A stretch of 64,000 bases of DNA from Halanaerobium polyolivorans (GCF_020711195.1 NZ_JAJFAT010000006.1:86061-150060); one strand, 5' to 3'. Positions 26,158 to 34,463 are shown, counted from the stretch's first letter. Notes: generated from the letters alone by a model not told the origin. Translations and numbers: made by a program.

Positions 26158-27393
26158 TTTATCTTTAAATCTTTGTTTAATTTCTCTTCCCGCAAGATAA
26201 GCTGTAGAAAAAGCAGCCTGAAGATTATAACCTCCTGTATCTCCATCAATGTCAAGGACTTCTCCAACTGCAAAAAGTTTATCTTTTAGTTTAGATTCCA
26301 TGCTTGCCGGCTTGATTTCTTGGAGATTTATTCCCCCTGAACTAACCATTGCCTTTTTAAAAGAGCCCAAACTTTTAACTTCAAATTCTAAAGCATAAAG
26401 TGATTTTACAAGTTTTTTTCTCTCTTCTTTAGTTATTTGAGCTGCTTTTTTATTTAAATCAATTCCTAATTCTCTTGAAATTTTTTGACTCAAACGAGCC
26501 GGTAGTTTTAGATCTTTAAGCAGATTTTTAAATAGGGTGCTGCCATTATTTTTGATCAACTTGATTAATCTTTGATCTAAAATAGCTTCGTTTTCTGCAT
26601 TGATAAGATGGATTTTAATTATATCTGAACTTATTATATATCTGGAATAATTTAAAATAGCAGGACCTGAAAGACCCTGATGGGTAAAAAGAAGGTCACC
26701 TGACCACCTTTTAATTAAATTCTTATTTCTCCAGAGTGATAGTTCAACTTTTCTTAAGGAAACACCTGCTAATTCAGAGTACTGATAGTTTTTTATCTTA
26801 ATTGGAGTTAAAGCTGCTTTAACTTTTTCTATGCTGTGGCCTAGAGAAGCTGCAAATCTATAACCATCTCCAGTTGAACCAGTATTAGGATAAGACTTTC
26901 CACCTGTAGCTATAACTAAAAAATCGGAATAATAATCCTTATTTATAGTGCTTACTTTAAAATTGTTATTGTTTTGATTGTAATCAACAGTTTTAACAGG
27001 CTGATTATATTGAATTTTAATGCCTAATTGATTAATTTCTTTTAATAAAACTTCAAGAATATCTTTTGCTTTACCTGAAGCAGGAAAGATTTTTGACTTT
27101 TCTCTTGTTTCAAATTCAATACCTCTTTCTCTGAAAAAATTAAGCAGAGCTTGATTATCAAAACTATAAAGTGCACCTTTAAGAAAATTCTCTTTTTCTC
27201 CATAATGCTTGAAAAAATCATTAATATCTCCAGCTTGGGTTAAATTGCACTGACCTGACCCTGTAATCAAAAGTTTTTTAGCCGGAGTAGAATTTTTTTC
27301 AAGTATTAATATTTTTTTATCTGGTGAAGCTGCCTCTATAGCTGTAAAAAGACCTGCAGGACCAGCTCCAATTATGATAAGATCTAATTTCAT
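26155..27393 (-). CDS. HI0933/YhiN-family flavoprotein (NAD(P)/FAD-dependent oxidoreductase)
   Basis: A 412-residue flavoprotein with the N-terminal Rossmann dinucleotide motif DLIIIGAGPAGLFTA and the HI0933 family hallmarks ITGSGQCNLTQAGD, ATGGKSYPNTGSTGDG, FTHQGLSGPAIL and the C-terminal VSSGGINLQEI with GEVLDIDGDTGGYNLQ. Relatives include BaiN, acting on bile-acid derivatives, but most members have no proven substrate. The start ATG lies behind AAGGATGG on the minus strand, and a near-consensus minus-strand promoter sits at 27497-27469. Monocistronic. Confidence 0.88.
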   Translation of the reverse strand: MKLDLIIIGAGPAGLFTAIEAASPDKKILILEKNSTPAKKLLITGSGQCNLTQAGDINDFFKHYGEKENFLKGALYSFDNQALLNFFRERGIEFETREKSKIFPASGKAKDILEVLLKEINQLGIKIQYNQPVKTVDYNQNNNNFKVSTINKDYYSDFLVIATGGKSYPNTGSTGDGYRFAASLGHSIEKVKAALTPIKIKNYQYSELAGVSLRKVELSLWRNKNLIKRWSGDLLFTHQGLSGPAILNYSRYIISSDIIKIHLINAENEAILDQRLIKLIKNNGSTLFKNLLKDLKLPARLSQKISRELGIDLNKKAAQITKEERKKLVKSLYALEFEVKSLGSFKKAMVSSGGINLQEIKPASMESKLKDKLFAVGEVLDIDGDTGGYNLQAAFSTAYLAGREIKQRFKDK

Positions 27394-27468
27394 AAAACCA
27401 TCCTTATTTAAAAATATTTTAAACTAGTGAAATTGAGTGAATTTGCACTAAATAATGTCATTAATAAT

Positions 27469-27497
27469 ATTATATAAAAGCTAAGGCTATGTGTCTA
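27469..27497 (-). promoter_or_regulatory. minus-strand promoter of the HI0933-type flavoprotein gene
   Basis: Read on the minus strand: TAGACA (27497-27492), a 17-bp spacer and TATAAT (27474-27469), 76 bp upstream of the ATG. Confidence 0.7.
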
Positions 27498-27708
27498 TTC
27501 TTTCGATTAAATAATATAGAGATTGATCAAAGTTGAGAAAATTGATTTTTTATATCTAACTATTCTTAAAAATTATTATAGCATAAGAAGGAATAATCAG
27601 CTGAATGGATAATTTAATTAATGAAAAGAGAACTATTTAAAATTAAAATCTAAATCATTTAAAATCGAATTTAATTTTTAATAACTCTTTTAAAGAAAGG
27701 AGAATATT
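27498..27708. other. AT-rich intergenic stretch upstream of the DUF4870 gene
   Basis: No ORF with a ribosome-binding site and no stable hairpin is visible. Several -10-like hexamers occur (for example TATATC near 27550), but none has a convincing -35 at 16-18 bp. The AAAGGAGAA just before 27709 is the Shine-Dalgarno of the next gene. Confidence 0.5.
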
Positions 27709-28050
27709 ATGGCTGAGAAGAATACTGTTTTAGGTATTGATGAAAATCTTGAAGCTCTGCTGACTTATGTGTTGGGGTGGATTACTGGAATTGTCTTCTT
27801 GTTTTTAGAAAAAGAAAACGAATATGTAAGATTTCATGCTATGCAGTCATTGGTAACCTTTCTGGCCTTATTTGTAATCACAATTGTAATTGGTTGGATT
27901 CCTATTTTAGGCTGGCTTATTTCATTTTTGCTTTCTATTTTGGGGATAGTGCTCTGGCTGATATTGATGGTAAAAGCTTATCAGGGAGAACTCTACAAAC
28001 TACCAATTGCTGGTGATTTTGCAGAGGAGCGGCTTTCAAAAATGAACTAA
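27709..28050 (+). CDS. DUF4870-domain small membrane protein
   Basis: A 113-residue protein with a short polar N-terminus, then LLTYVLGWITGIVFLFLEKENEYVRFHAMQS and two further hydrophobic helices. It ends with the polar EELYKLP-like tail typical of DUF4870/Tic20-like four-helix proteins (here GELYKLPIAGDFAEERL). The signature 'LEK...VRFHA.Q' is intact. The function is unknown; members are often near other envelope genes. The ATG is preceded by AAAGGAG. It is followed by a hairpin and then a gene for a secreted protein. Confidence 0.82.
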   Translation: MAEKNTVLGIDENLEALLTYVLGWITGIVFLFLEKENEYVRFHAMQSLVTFLALFVITIVIGWIPILGWLISFLLSILGIVLWLILMVKAYQGELYKLPIAGDFAEERLSKMN

Positions 28051-28061
28051 TATTTTCTATA

Positions 28062-28101
28062 CCCTTCGGGATTAAAAATTCAATTTAATCCCGGGGGGCT
28101 T
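28062..28101 (+). terminator. terminator after the DUF4870 gene
   Basis: A 15-bp stem CCCTTCGGGATTAAA / TTTAATCCCGGGGGG (two U.G pairs) with a 7-nt loop, followed by only a short T-run. Confidence 0.7.
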
Positions 28102-28157
28102 TAATACTTAAAACACTTAATCTTGGTAAAATAATTACTAAAAAGGAGAGGAAGACC

Positions 28158-28619
28158 TTGTTTAAAAATATTATTTTTTCAAATACAATTTTAATTATTT
28201 TGATTTGCCTGCTGATAGCAGCACCTATTTTTATGCAGACTGCTCATGCTTCAAGTATTTTGGATAGGCTGTTTAAAACACTCGGGATTGGAGTAGTTGT
28301 AGATCGTTTTGCAGAACCTATCAATGATTTCATAAATACTCTCACTTTAAATAGAGGAGTTGAGGTCCAGCAGAAGACAAAGGTGGTTCCTATAGTTACA
28401 GTAGGTTCAGGAACTTATGTAGGAGCGGTTCAGGTGGCAGGACCAGAAGAAGCAATCAATAGAGTTGAAGCTGTGGCCCAACTTGAAGGTGATTTTAGGG
28501 GAGGAGATTTTAGAATAAGGGCTCTTGTCCCTATTAATACTAAAAATCCTGGTAATTTGCAAAATGTAGAAAGAATAGAAGAAGTAGGTGTTACAGCTTT
28601 AATAGATATTAATATTTAA
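28158..28619 (+). CDS. hypothetical exported protein
   Basis: A 153-residue protein not recognised. It has a clear Sec signal (hydrophobic run ILIILICLLIAAPIFM, then a probable AHA-S cleavage site near residue 31), so it is exported. The mature part contains a short amphipathic helix (SILDRLFKTLGIGVVVDRF) and beta-rich, glycine-containing segments (TVGSGTYVGAVQVAGP, GDFRGGDFRIRALVP, VGVTALIDINI), suggesting a small beta-sandwich. No cysteines are in the mature region. The start is TTG with AAAAGGAGAGG upstream. It lies 107 bp after DUF4870 and is separated from it by a hairpin. Confidence 0.7.
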   Translation: MFKNIIFSNTILIILICLLIAAPIFMQTAHASSILDRLFKTLGIGVVVDRFAEPINDFINTLTLNRGVEVQQKTKVVPIVTVGSGTYVGAVQVAGPEEAINRVEAVAQLEGDFRGGDFRIRALVPINTKNPGNLQNVERIEEVGVTALIDINI

Positions 28620-28660
28620 AAATTATAGAGCAAAAAATTAATCAAATATCATTTTTTTAG

Positions 28661-28702
28661 CACCATTCCTGGCAATTAATGCAAATAGGGTGGTGTTTTT
28701 TT
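28661..28702 (+). terminator. terminator after the exported hypothetical gene
   Basis: Stem CACCATTC / GGGTGGTG (two U.G pairs) with a long loop, immediately followed by seven T. Confidence 0.75.
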
Positions 28703-28726
28703 AGCTCAAACTTTTTCTAAATTTGC

Positions 28727-28755
28727 TTGACAATGAAAATAATCACTAATAATTT
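28727..28755 (+). promoter_or_regulatory. promoter-like sequence driving the 28.8-29.0 kb non-coding region
   Basis: TTGACA at 28727-28732, a 17-bp spacer and TAATTT at 28750-28755. No ORF with a ribosome-binding site follows before the convergent gene. Confidence 0.5.
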
Positions 28756-28794
28756 TGCTAATAATAAATAGTTTGTACTACTAAAATATAATTT

Positions 28795-28853
28795 AAGAGG
28801 AATCCTTAATGGATTGAGATTATAATATCTCGACTATTAAAAGGATTCCTCTT
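28795..28853. repeat. nested inverted repeats (13-bp arms around a 5-bp hairpin)
   Basis: The arms AAGAGGAATCCTT and AAGGATTCCTCTT are perfect complements 33 bp apart. The inner GAGAT / ATCTC are also perfect, around TATAAT. There is no T-run on either side, so it is not a standard terminator. Confidence 0.8.
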
Positions 28854-28961
28854 TGAGTTTAAGCAGCTAAATTTTTCAAAAGAAGTAAATTGCCCTAAGT
28901 CTTATTAAGGGAAATAGCCTGCAAACTTAAAATAGGAATTAATGATTCAAACTAAAGAAGT

Positions 28962-28999
28962 AAAGACCTCCTAAGCTCTGATATGCCCAAGAGGTCTTT
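28962..28999. terminator. terminator hairpin of the minus-strand NapH-like gene (possibly bidirectional)
   Basis: A perfect 9-bp stem AAAGACCTC / GAGGTCTTT with a 20-nt loop, 36 bp beyond the stop of the minus-strand gene. The T-runs are short on both strands. Confidence 0.6.
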
Positions 29000-29034
29000 T
29001 GTATATAGCTATTATACTTTATTAAAAGATATAA

Positions 29035-29796
29035 TTATTGAGCTTTTTTTAGCTCTTCACTATCATCATCTATGCTTTTAATTTCAAGAATATCTATTGG
29101 ACAGTTCTGAACACAGACATCACAGCGAATACATTCTTCACTTTCAAACTGATTATCTTCATTAAAATTTTTATATGGTTCTAACTGCATTGGACAGGTT
29201 TTAGCACAAAGTCCACATTCTTTACATAGTTCTTTTGACTCAATAGTAACTTTTTTATCAGTTTTAGGAGCTATATTTAAGAGTTTTCCTATTTTATAGC
29301 TAAATCTCTGCAGAGCACCCATCGGACAAAACTGACACCAGGTTCTAGGTGAGATAAAAATTGTAGCTAGCCCCCCTAAAATCGTTACCATTAGATAGCT
29401 TGCTACAAAAATCATTCCCAACTGATCTAAAAAACTTTGTTGACCAAAATTACTCCAGGCCTGAACAAACTTTCTTCCTACCTGAAAAGAAAAGAAAAAG
29501 AAAAATCCATATTCTACATACTTTGATTTAAAAAAATCAGGAATTTTTTTGTTTTTGCTTAAAGGCATTAATAAAGAATCAAATAAGCTGCCATGAGGAC
29601 AGATATTTCCACACCAATATCTTCCCTTGAAAAATGCAGTTATTGTTAAGCCTGCCATTATCGGCAGCACAAAAAGCCCCAATTTTGGCAACCAGAGACC
29701 TCCAATTGCAACAGTTAAAGTAAAAATCCAAGAATATTTTCTTAATAAAGTAAATGCTCTGTTTGTTTCGATATAATACTTTGAATCTGCAGGCAT
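29035..29796 (-). CDS. NapH/NosR-like membrane 4Fe-4S protein
   Basis: A 253-residue membrane protein with about four helices and cysteine motifs CGNICPHG and CQFCPMGA on the membrane part, typical of NapH/YccM/NosR-type quinol or ferredoxin electron conduits. Two C-terminal ferredoxin clusters follow: CKECGLCAKTCP and CIRCDVCVQNCP. It would carry electrons between membrane and cytosol, but the partner enzyme is not adjacent. The ATG at 29796 is chosen because AAGGAGG lies 7 bp upstream; an ORF start further upstream lacks such a site. A minus-strand promoter lies at 29859-29831. Confidence 0.82.
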   Translation of the reverse strand: MPADSKYYIETNRAFTLLRKYSWIFTLTVAIGGLWLPKLGLFVLPIMAGLTITAFFKGRYWCGNICPHGSLFDSLLMPLSKNKKIPDFFKSKYVEYGFFFFFSFQVGRKFVQAWSNFGQQSFLDQLGMIFVASYLMVTILGGLATIFISPRTWCQFCPMGALQRFSYKIGKLLNIAPKTDKKVTIESKELCKECGLCAKTCPMQLEPYKNFNEDNQFESEECIRCDVCVQNCPIDILEIKSIDDDSEELKKAQ

Positions 29797-29830
29797 TTTA
29801 TTCCTCCTTAAATTGTTATATCTCATTATT

Positions 29831-29859
29831 ACGATATAATATTGATAAATCATTGTCAA
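29831..29859 (-). promoter_or_regulatory. minus-strand promoter and palindrome upstream of the NapH-like gene
   Basis: On the minus strand: TTGACA (29859-29854), a 17-bp spacer and TATCGT (29836-29831). The spacer contains the palindrome TGATTTATCA, a possible operator. The regulator is not identifiable. Confidence 0.5.
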
Positions 29860-30108
29860 GTAATATTTAACCTAAAGTTTTATTTCTTGAAGTAGATTTT
29901 TAAGAGCAATCGGATCTAAAATATAATAACTTGTCTATTTCTGACTTAAAGGCCCTACTTATACAGATATTATTCTAGGAATAGCTCTTAAATAAAGTGA
30001 AAATCTTTGATTGACCTTTAAATACAGGATAATTTGATTAATTGATGAAATATAGAATAAGCATCTTAATTTTTTTTAATAATATCAACTATTCACGGAG
30101 GGCTGATA

Positions 30109-31035
30109 ATGGAAAAAATTCTTACATTTACCTTAAATCCGACTATTGACAAGAGTGCAAAAGTTGATAATGTAAGGGCAGAAACTAAACTTTATTGTGA
30201 CACAGTAAGATATGAACCCGGAGGTGGAGGAATAAATGTATCTAGGGCAGTAAAAAAATTAGGTGGAAGTTCTCAACTTGTTTACACTTCAGGTGGTTTT
30301 ACAGGCAGAAAACTGGATAAACTTTTGGCAAGAGAAGAACTTAATCTAAAATCCATAGAGATTGAAGATTCAATACGTGAGAATTTCATAATATTTGAGA
30401 GAGCATCTCAACAGCAATATAGATTTGGGATGCCTGGTCCAAAGATAAGTGATAGTGAATACCAAAAGATATTTGATACGTTTAAGAATATAGAAAATTT
30501 CCCTGAGTATTTTGTAATAAGTGGAAGTATTCCTAATGGAACAAATGATAAAATTTATGCAGAGCTTGCTGGACTTGCTAAAAAAAGAGGAGCAAAGGTT
30601 ATAGTAGATGTTTCTGGCTCTCCTTTAAAAGAAGTAATGAATGAGGGAGTCTTTTTAATTAAACCTAATATAGGAGAGTTCCAGCAGTTAGTTGGAAAAG
30701 AACTCCAAGATGATGAGGAAATAAAAAAATATGCTCTTAAACTGGTAAATGGTTCCTGCTGTGAGGTGATCGTTATTTCTATTGGAGCGGGGGGTGCCCT
30801 GCTTGTTTATCAAGATAAGGCTCAGTTTATGCGTCCACCTACTGTACCTATCAAGAGCAAGGTGGGTGCGGGAGATAGTATGGTTGCCGGGATGGTTTTA
30901 AGCCTTTCTCAGGGGAATTCAATGGAAAATGCTTTTGTCTATGGTATAGCTGCAGGCTCTGCTGCTGTGATGACACCAGGTACAGAGTTGTGCCGCAAAA
31001 AAGATACAGATAGATTATATAAGAGTATGAGTTAA
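30109..31035 (+). CDS. pfkB: 6-phosphofructokinase, PfkB (Pfk-2) type
   Basis: Ribokinase-family sugar kinase of 308 residues. FTLNPTIDKSA at the N-terminus, EPGGGGINVSRAVKKLGG and the C-terminal signature VGAGDSMVAGMVLSL are present. The pattern, including YRFGMPGP, ISGSIPNGT and LVKPN-like LIKPNIGEF, closely follows E. coli Pfk-2 rather than FruK or LacC, so the likely reaction is ATP-dependent phosphorylation of fructose-6-phosphate. The catalytic Asp is in GAGDS. The ATG is preceded by GGAGGG. The P-type ATPase gene follows after 50 bp and may be co-transcribed. Confidence 0.85.
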   Translation: MEKILTFTLNPTIDKSAKVDNVRAETKLYCDTVRYEPGGGGINVSRAVKKLGGSSQLVYTSGGFTGRKLDKLLAREELNLKSIEIEDSIRENFIIFERASQQQYRFGMPGPKISDSEYQKIFDTFKNIENFPEYFVISGSIPNGTNDKIYAELAGLAKKRGAKVIVDVSGSPLKEVMNEGVFLIKPNIGEFQQLVGKELQDDEEIKKYALKLVNGSCCEVIVISIGAGGALLVYQDKAQFMRPPTVPIKSKVGAGDSMVAGMVLSLSQGNSMENAFVYGIAAGSAAVMTPGTELCRKKDTDRLYKSMS

Positions 31036-31085
31036 GAAGTTTTAATCAAAAAAATTAGATATTGAAAATAGTGAGGGGGATATAA

Positions 31086-33785
31086 TTGAAAATTAATAAA
31101 AACAAATTAGATAATTATGATTGGTACAAAACAAGTATTGAAAACACCTTAAAAATGTTTAATACTTCAAAAGATGGACTATCAAAAAAAGAAACAGTTG
31201 AAAGGCTGGATAATTACGGAAAGAATAAACTACCTTCTCCAGCTCAAAAACATCCAGTATTGAAGTTTTTAAGTCATTATAATAATGTATTAATTTATGT
31301 ATTGTTTGCTGCTGCTATTGTAACTGCATTGCTGGGTCACTGGATTGATACTATAATAATTTTAGCCGTAGTTGTTATAAATGGTTTAATTAGTTTTATT
31401 CAGGAAGGAAAAGCAGAAAAAGCCCTTGATGCTGTTAAAAATATGCTTTCAACTACAGCAAGGATAAAAAGAGAAGGGGAGATCAGAGAAATATCCGCTG
31501 AAAATGTTGTTATTGGTGATATTATATATTTAAAATCAGGTGATAAAGTACCAGCAGATTTGAGATTGATTGAAAGCAAAAATCTATCCATAAATGAAGC
31601 ATCTTTAACGGGTGAGTCAGTACCTGCTTCAAAAAATAATGAAATTTTTAAGCAAGAACTGTCACTTGGGGATAGAAAAAACATGGCTTATTCCAGCACT
31701 ATTGTAACTTCAGGTGAAGGAATCGGAATTGTTGTTGCAACAGGAAAAGATACAGAAATCGGTCGGATAAACCAAATGATCTCAAGTGTAGAAAAATTAA
31801 AAACTCCTTTGATTCAACAGGTAGATAGATTTGGTAAACAACTAACATTGTTCATCTTGTCTTTAGGTTTTTTAGTATTATTAATCGGTAGATTATTAAG
31901 GGGCACCCCCTTTGATGAACTATTCCTATCAGTGGTAGGAATAGCAGTTGCTGCAATACCGGAAGGTTTACCTGCTGTTATCACAATAACACTGGCTATT
32001 GGGGTACAGAGAATGGCTGCTAGAAATGCTATTATAAGAAAGCTGCCTGCAGTTGAAACCTTAGGTTCTGTTTCTATTATTTGTTCAGATAAAACTGGCA
32101 CTTTAACAGAAGGTCAAATGACCGTAAAAACAGTTGTTACAGCAGATAAAGAATATACTATAAGTGGTAATGGATATGATCCATCCGGTAAATTAATAAA
32201 CAAGGAAAAAGAAGTGGAGCTTTCAAAAGAATCAGTACTCAAAGAATTATTAAAAAATGCATCTTTAAATAATGATGCCAGGCTAGTTCAAAAAGAAAAC
32301 AAGTGGATTATAGAGGGCAGTCCTACTGAAGGTGCTCTAAAGACTCTAGTTGAAAAAAGCAGCTATGATAATAAGACACTTGAAAAAAAATATCCAAGAT
32401 TGGATTCAATTCCTTTTAACTCAGACAACAAATTTATGGCTACTTTAAATCAGGGAGATGATGATAAAAATATAATCTATCTAAAAGGTGCACCTGAAGT
32501 AGTAATGGGAATGTGTAGTAAAGAATTAACTGAAGATGGTTTTAAAAAACTCAATAAAGATTACTGGGAAGAAAAACAGGGTACAATGGCTAGCAATGGA
32601 TACCGTCTTCTTGCTTTAGCTTATAAAAAAAATGATAAAAATACAAATGAGCTATCCTTAGATCATATTCAATCAGAGATGATATTTTTGGGGATTATAG
32701 GTGTTATGGATCCACCTCGTCAGGAAGCTATAGAGGCAGTGAAGGAGTGCCAGGAAGCCAATATAAAAGTTAAGATGATAACAGGTGATCATGCTACAAC
32801 AGCTTCTGCAATTGCTGCTCAACTCGGCATCGAAAGTCCGTCTGAGGTAATAACCGGAAATGAAATTAATAATTTAGATGATATTGAATTAAAAGAAGTT
32901 ATAGAAAGAACTTATGTTTTTGCAAGAGTAAGCCCAGAACACAAGTTAAGATTAGTTACAGCTATGCAGGAGTTGGGGTATATAACGGCTATGACAGGGG
33001 ACGGAGTTAATGATGCTCCTGCTCTCAAGAAATCAGATATAGGTGTTGCAATGGGCATTAATGGAACAGAAGCTACTAAAGAAGCTGCAGAAATGGTATT
33101 GGCTGATGATAACTTTGCCTCTATTATAAATGCTGTAGAAGAAGGTAGAACAGTATATGATAATTTAAAAAAGGCGCTTTTATTTATGCTGCCAACAAAT
33201 GGAGGAGAAGCACTTGTCATCATGGCAGCAGTATTATTTGGCTTTAGTCTGCCAATTACTCCAGTCCAGATATTGTGGATAAATATGATAACTGCTGTTA
33301 CTCTGGCTTTAACACTTGCTTTTGAACCAATGGAAGAAGATGCTATGAAAAGGCCGCCTAGAGATACTGGTGAATCATTAACACCTTTTTCACTTCTTTT
33401 GAGAATAGGTTTTGTCTCAGTAATTTTAACTGCTACAACTTTAGGTATATATACCTGGGCGATTTCCAATAATTTATCACTTCCTTTAGCAAGAAGCCTT
33501 GCAGTAAACATGCTGGTTTATGGAGAAATATTCTATCTATTTAATAGCCGTTATATGACTAAGAGTTCTTTAAACTTAAAAGGTTTTAAAGCAACACCCT
33601 GGGTCTGGAAAGCTGTAGGAGCAGTTATTGGACTTCAATTTATCTTTGTATATTTTCCTCCAATCCAGACTATCTTCGATGTTGCTCCTTTAAAATTATC
33701 ACACTGGTTAATAATAATAGGAATTAACTTTTTACTATTCTTGGTGGTGGAATTAGAAAAATATATCAGTAGAAATTTTTATTAG
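31086..33785 (+). CDS. P-type cation-transporting ATPase (type II-like)
   Basis: An 899-residue P2-type pump. An N-terminal cation-ATPase domain (~10-80) is followed by the A domain with LTGESVPAS, and M4 with AAIPEGLPAVITI. The phosphorylation motif is SDKTGTLTEGQ (Asp about residue 335). The N domain has KGAPEVV, the hinge is MITGDHATTA and TGDGVNDAPALKKSDIG, and the C-terminal helices follow. PEGLPA resembles Ca2+ pumps, but M6 reads WINMITAVTLALTLAF, lacking the Asp of SERCA's TDGLPA region. The transported ion is therefore uncertain (Na+, K+, Ca2+ or other). The start is TTG behind GAGGGG. Confidence 0.9.
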   Translation: MKINKNKLDNYDWYKTSIENTLKMFNTSKDGLSKKETVERLDNYGKNKLPSPAQKHPVLKFLSHYNNVLIYVLFAAAIVTALLGHWIDTIIILAVVVINGLISFIQEGKAEKALDAVKNMLSTTARIKREGEIREISAENVVIGDIIYLKSGDKVPADLRLIESKNLSINEASLTGESVPASKNNEIFKQELSLGDRKNMAYSSTIVTSGEGIGIVVATGKDTEIGRINQMISSVEKLKTPLIQQVDRFGKQLTLFILSLGFLVLLIGRLLRGTPFDELFLSVVGIAVAAIPEGLPAVITITLAIGVQRMAARNAIIRKLPAVETLGSVSIICSDKTGTLTEGQMTVKTVVTADKEYTISGNGYDPSGKLINKEKEVELSKESVLKELLKNASLNNDARLVQKENKWIIEGSPTEGALKTLVEKSSYDNKTLEKKYPRLDSIPFNSDNKFMATLNQGDDDKNIIYLKGAPEVVMGMCSKELTEDGFKKLNKDYWEEKQGTMASNGYRLLALAYKKNDKNTNELSLDHIQSEMIFLGIIGVMDPPRQEAIEAVKECQEANIKVKMITGDHATTASAIAAQLGIESPSEVITGNEINNLDDIELKEVIERTYVFARVSPEHKLRLVTAMQELGYITAMTGDGVNDAPALKKSDIGVAMGINGTEATKEAAEMVLADDNFASIINAVEEGRTVYDNLKKALLFMLPTNGGEALVIMAAVLFGFSLPITPVQILWINMITAVTLALTLAFEPMEEDAMKRPPRDTGESLTPFSLLLRIGFVSVILTATTLGIYTWAISNNLSLPLARSLAVNMLVYGEIFYLFNSRYMTKSSLNLKGFKATPWVWKAVGAVIGLQFIFVYFPPIQTIFDVAPLKLSHWLIIIGINFLLFLVVELEKYISRNFY

Positions 33786-33905
33786 ATTTTTGATAAATTA
33801 ACGAACTTTGAGGAAAAAATAAAATCTGTTTTCTTTGCAATTTAATTGCTATATCTTTATAATTAAAATTAAGATTTAAAATTCTAAAAGGAGCAGTGAT
33901 AGTAT

Positions 33906-34289
33906 ATGCAAAACTATGATTTTGTTCACTCATGCATTCGAGTAATGGATTTAGAAAAGTCAATTGAATTTTACAAAGAAGCTTTAAATTTAAAAGAGAG
34001 TTCTCGCAAAGATTTTCCAGAGAACAAGTTTACTCTTGTTTATTTAACAGATCAGAATGAGAGTTTTGAACTGGAGTTAACTTATAATTATGATCGAGAA
34101 GAACCTTATACAATCGGTAATGGTTACAGCCACATAGCAGTAGTTGTTGATGATCTGGAAAAATCATATCAGCGCCACAAAGATGCTGGTTATCAGGTTG
34201 GAGAGTTAAAGAGTCTAAGTGAGAATTCATCTGGCTATTATTTCATAACAGATCCGGATGGATATAGAACAGAGATTATTGCCAGATGA
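33906..34289 (+). CDS. VOC/glyoxalase I-family protein (lactoylglutathione lyase-like)
   Basis: A 127-residue protein of two beta-alpha-beta-beta-beta modules. Likely metal ligands are His in FVHSCIRV, Glu in FELELTYN, His in YSHIAVVVDD and Glu in YRTEIIAR; these four positions fit glyoxalase I. SIEFYKEALNLKE is the usual helix. It would detoxify methylglyoxal or act on a related thiol adduct; other VOC functions remain possible. The ATG is preceded by AAAGGAG at 33889-33895. It stands alone between the P-type ATPase gene and a hairpin repeat. Confidence 0.85.
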   Translation: MQNYDFVHSCIRVMDLEKSIEFYKEALNLKESSRKDFPENKFTLVYLTDQNESFELELTYNYDREEPYTIGNGYSHIAVVVDDLEKSYQRHKDAGYQVGELKSLSENSSGYYFITDPDGYRTEIIAR

Positions 34290-34399
34290 TTAAATTACTA
34301 ATTATTTAGAAGTCACCGCTTTCAAATAATCTATTTTAATCAGAAAGAATGTTTAAATGGAGCTTTCTTAAAAATTTTTTAAAAAATAGAAATCAAAAA

Positions 34400-34439
34400 A
34401 CCCCCAAGAAACCTGCACTACCAGGGTAAACTTGGGGGT
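34400..34439 (-). terminator. hairpin repeat copy 1, terminator of the minus-strand tRNA-Leu
   Basis: Perfect 9-bp arms ACCCCCAAG / CTTGGGGGT around an inner AACCT...AGGGTAAA. On the minus strand it is followed by a T-rich run. The same arms and inner motif recur at 40596-40635. Confidence 0.75.
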
Positions 34440-34463
34440 AAATTATTTTGTTTATATAAAAAA

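Larger units (their letters stand above)
28762..29001 (+). ncRNA. candidate structured non-coding RNA
   Basis: About 240 bp between a promoter-like sequence and a hairpin. It contains a perfect 13-bp inverted repeat (28795-28807 / 28841-28853) that encloses a second perfect hairpin, GAGAT-TATAAT-ATCTC (28816-28831). I find no coding ORF with a Shine-Dalgarno. The 3' hairpin (28962-28999) may end this RNA, or may instead terminate the minus-strand ferredoxin gene. Alternatives are a degraded mobile element or simply a complex terminator. No known RNA family is recognised. Confidence 0.35.

Noticed and set aside
28795..28853. Terminal inverted repeats of an insertion sequence
   Set aside because: Only 59 bp in total, no transposase remnant and no target-site duplication visible.
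32912..33511. 199-residue minus-strand ORF inside the P-type ATPase gene
   Set aside because: Antisense shadow of conserved coding sequence; no ribosome-binding site or family resemblance.
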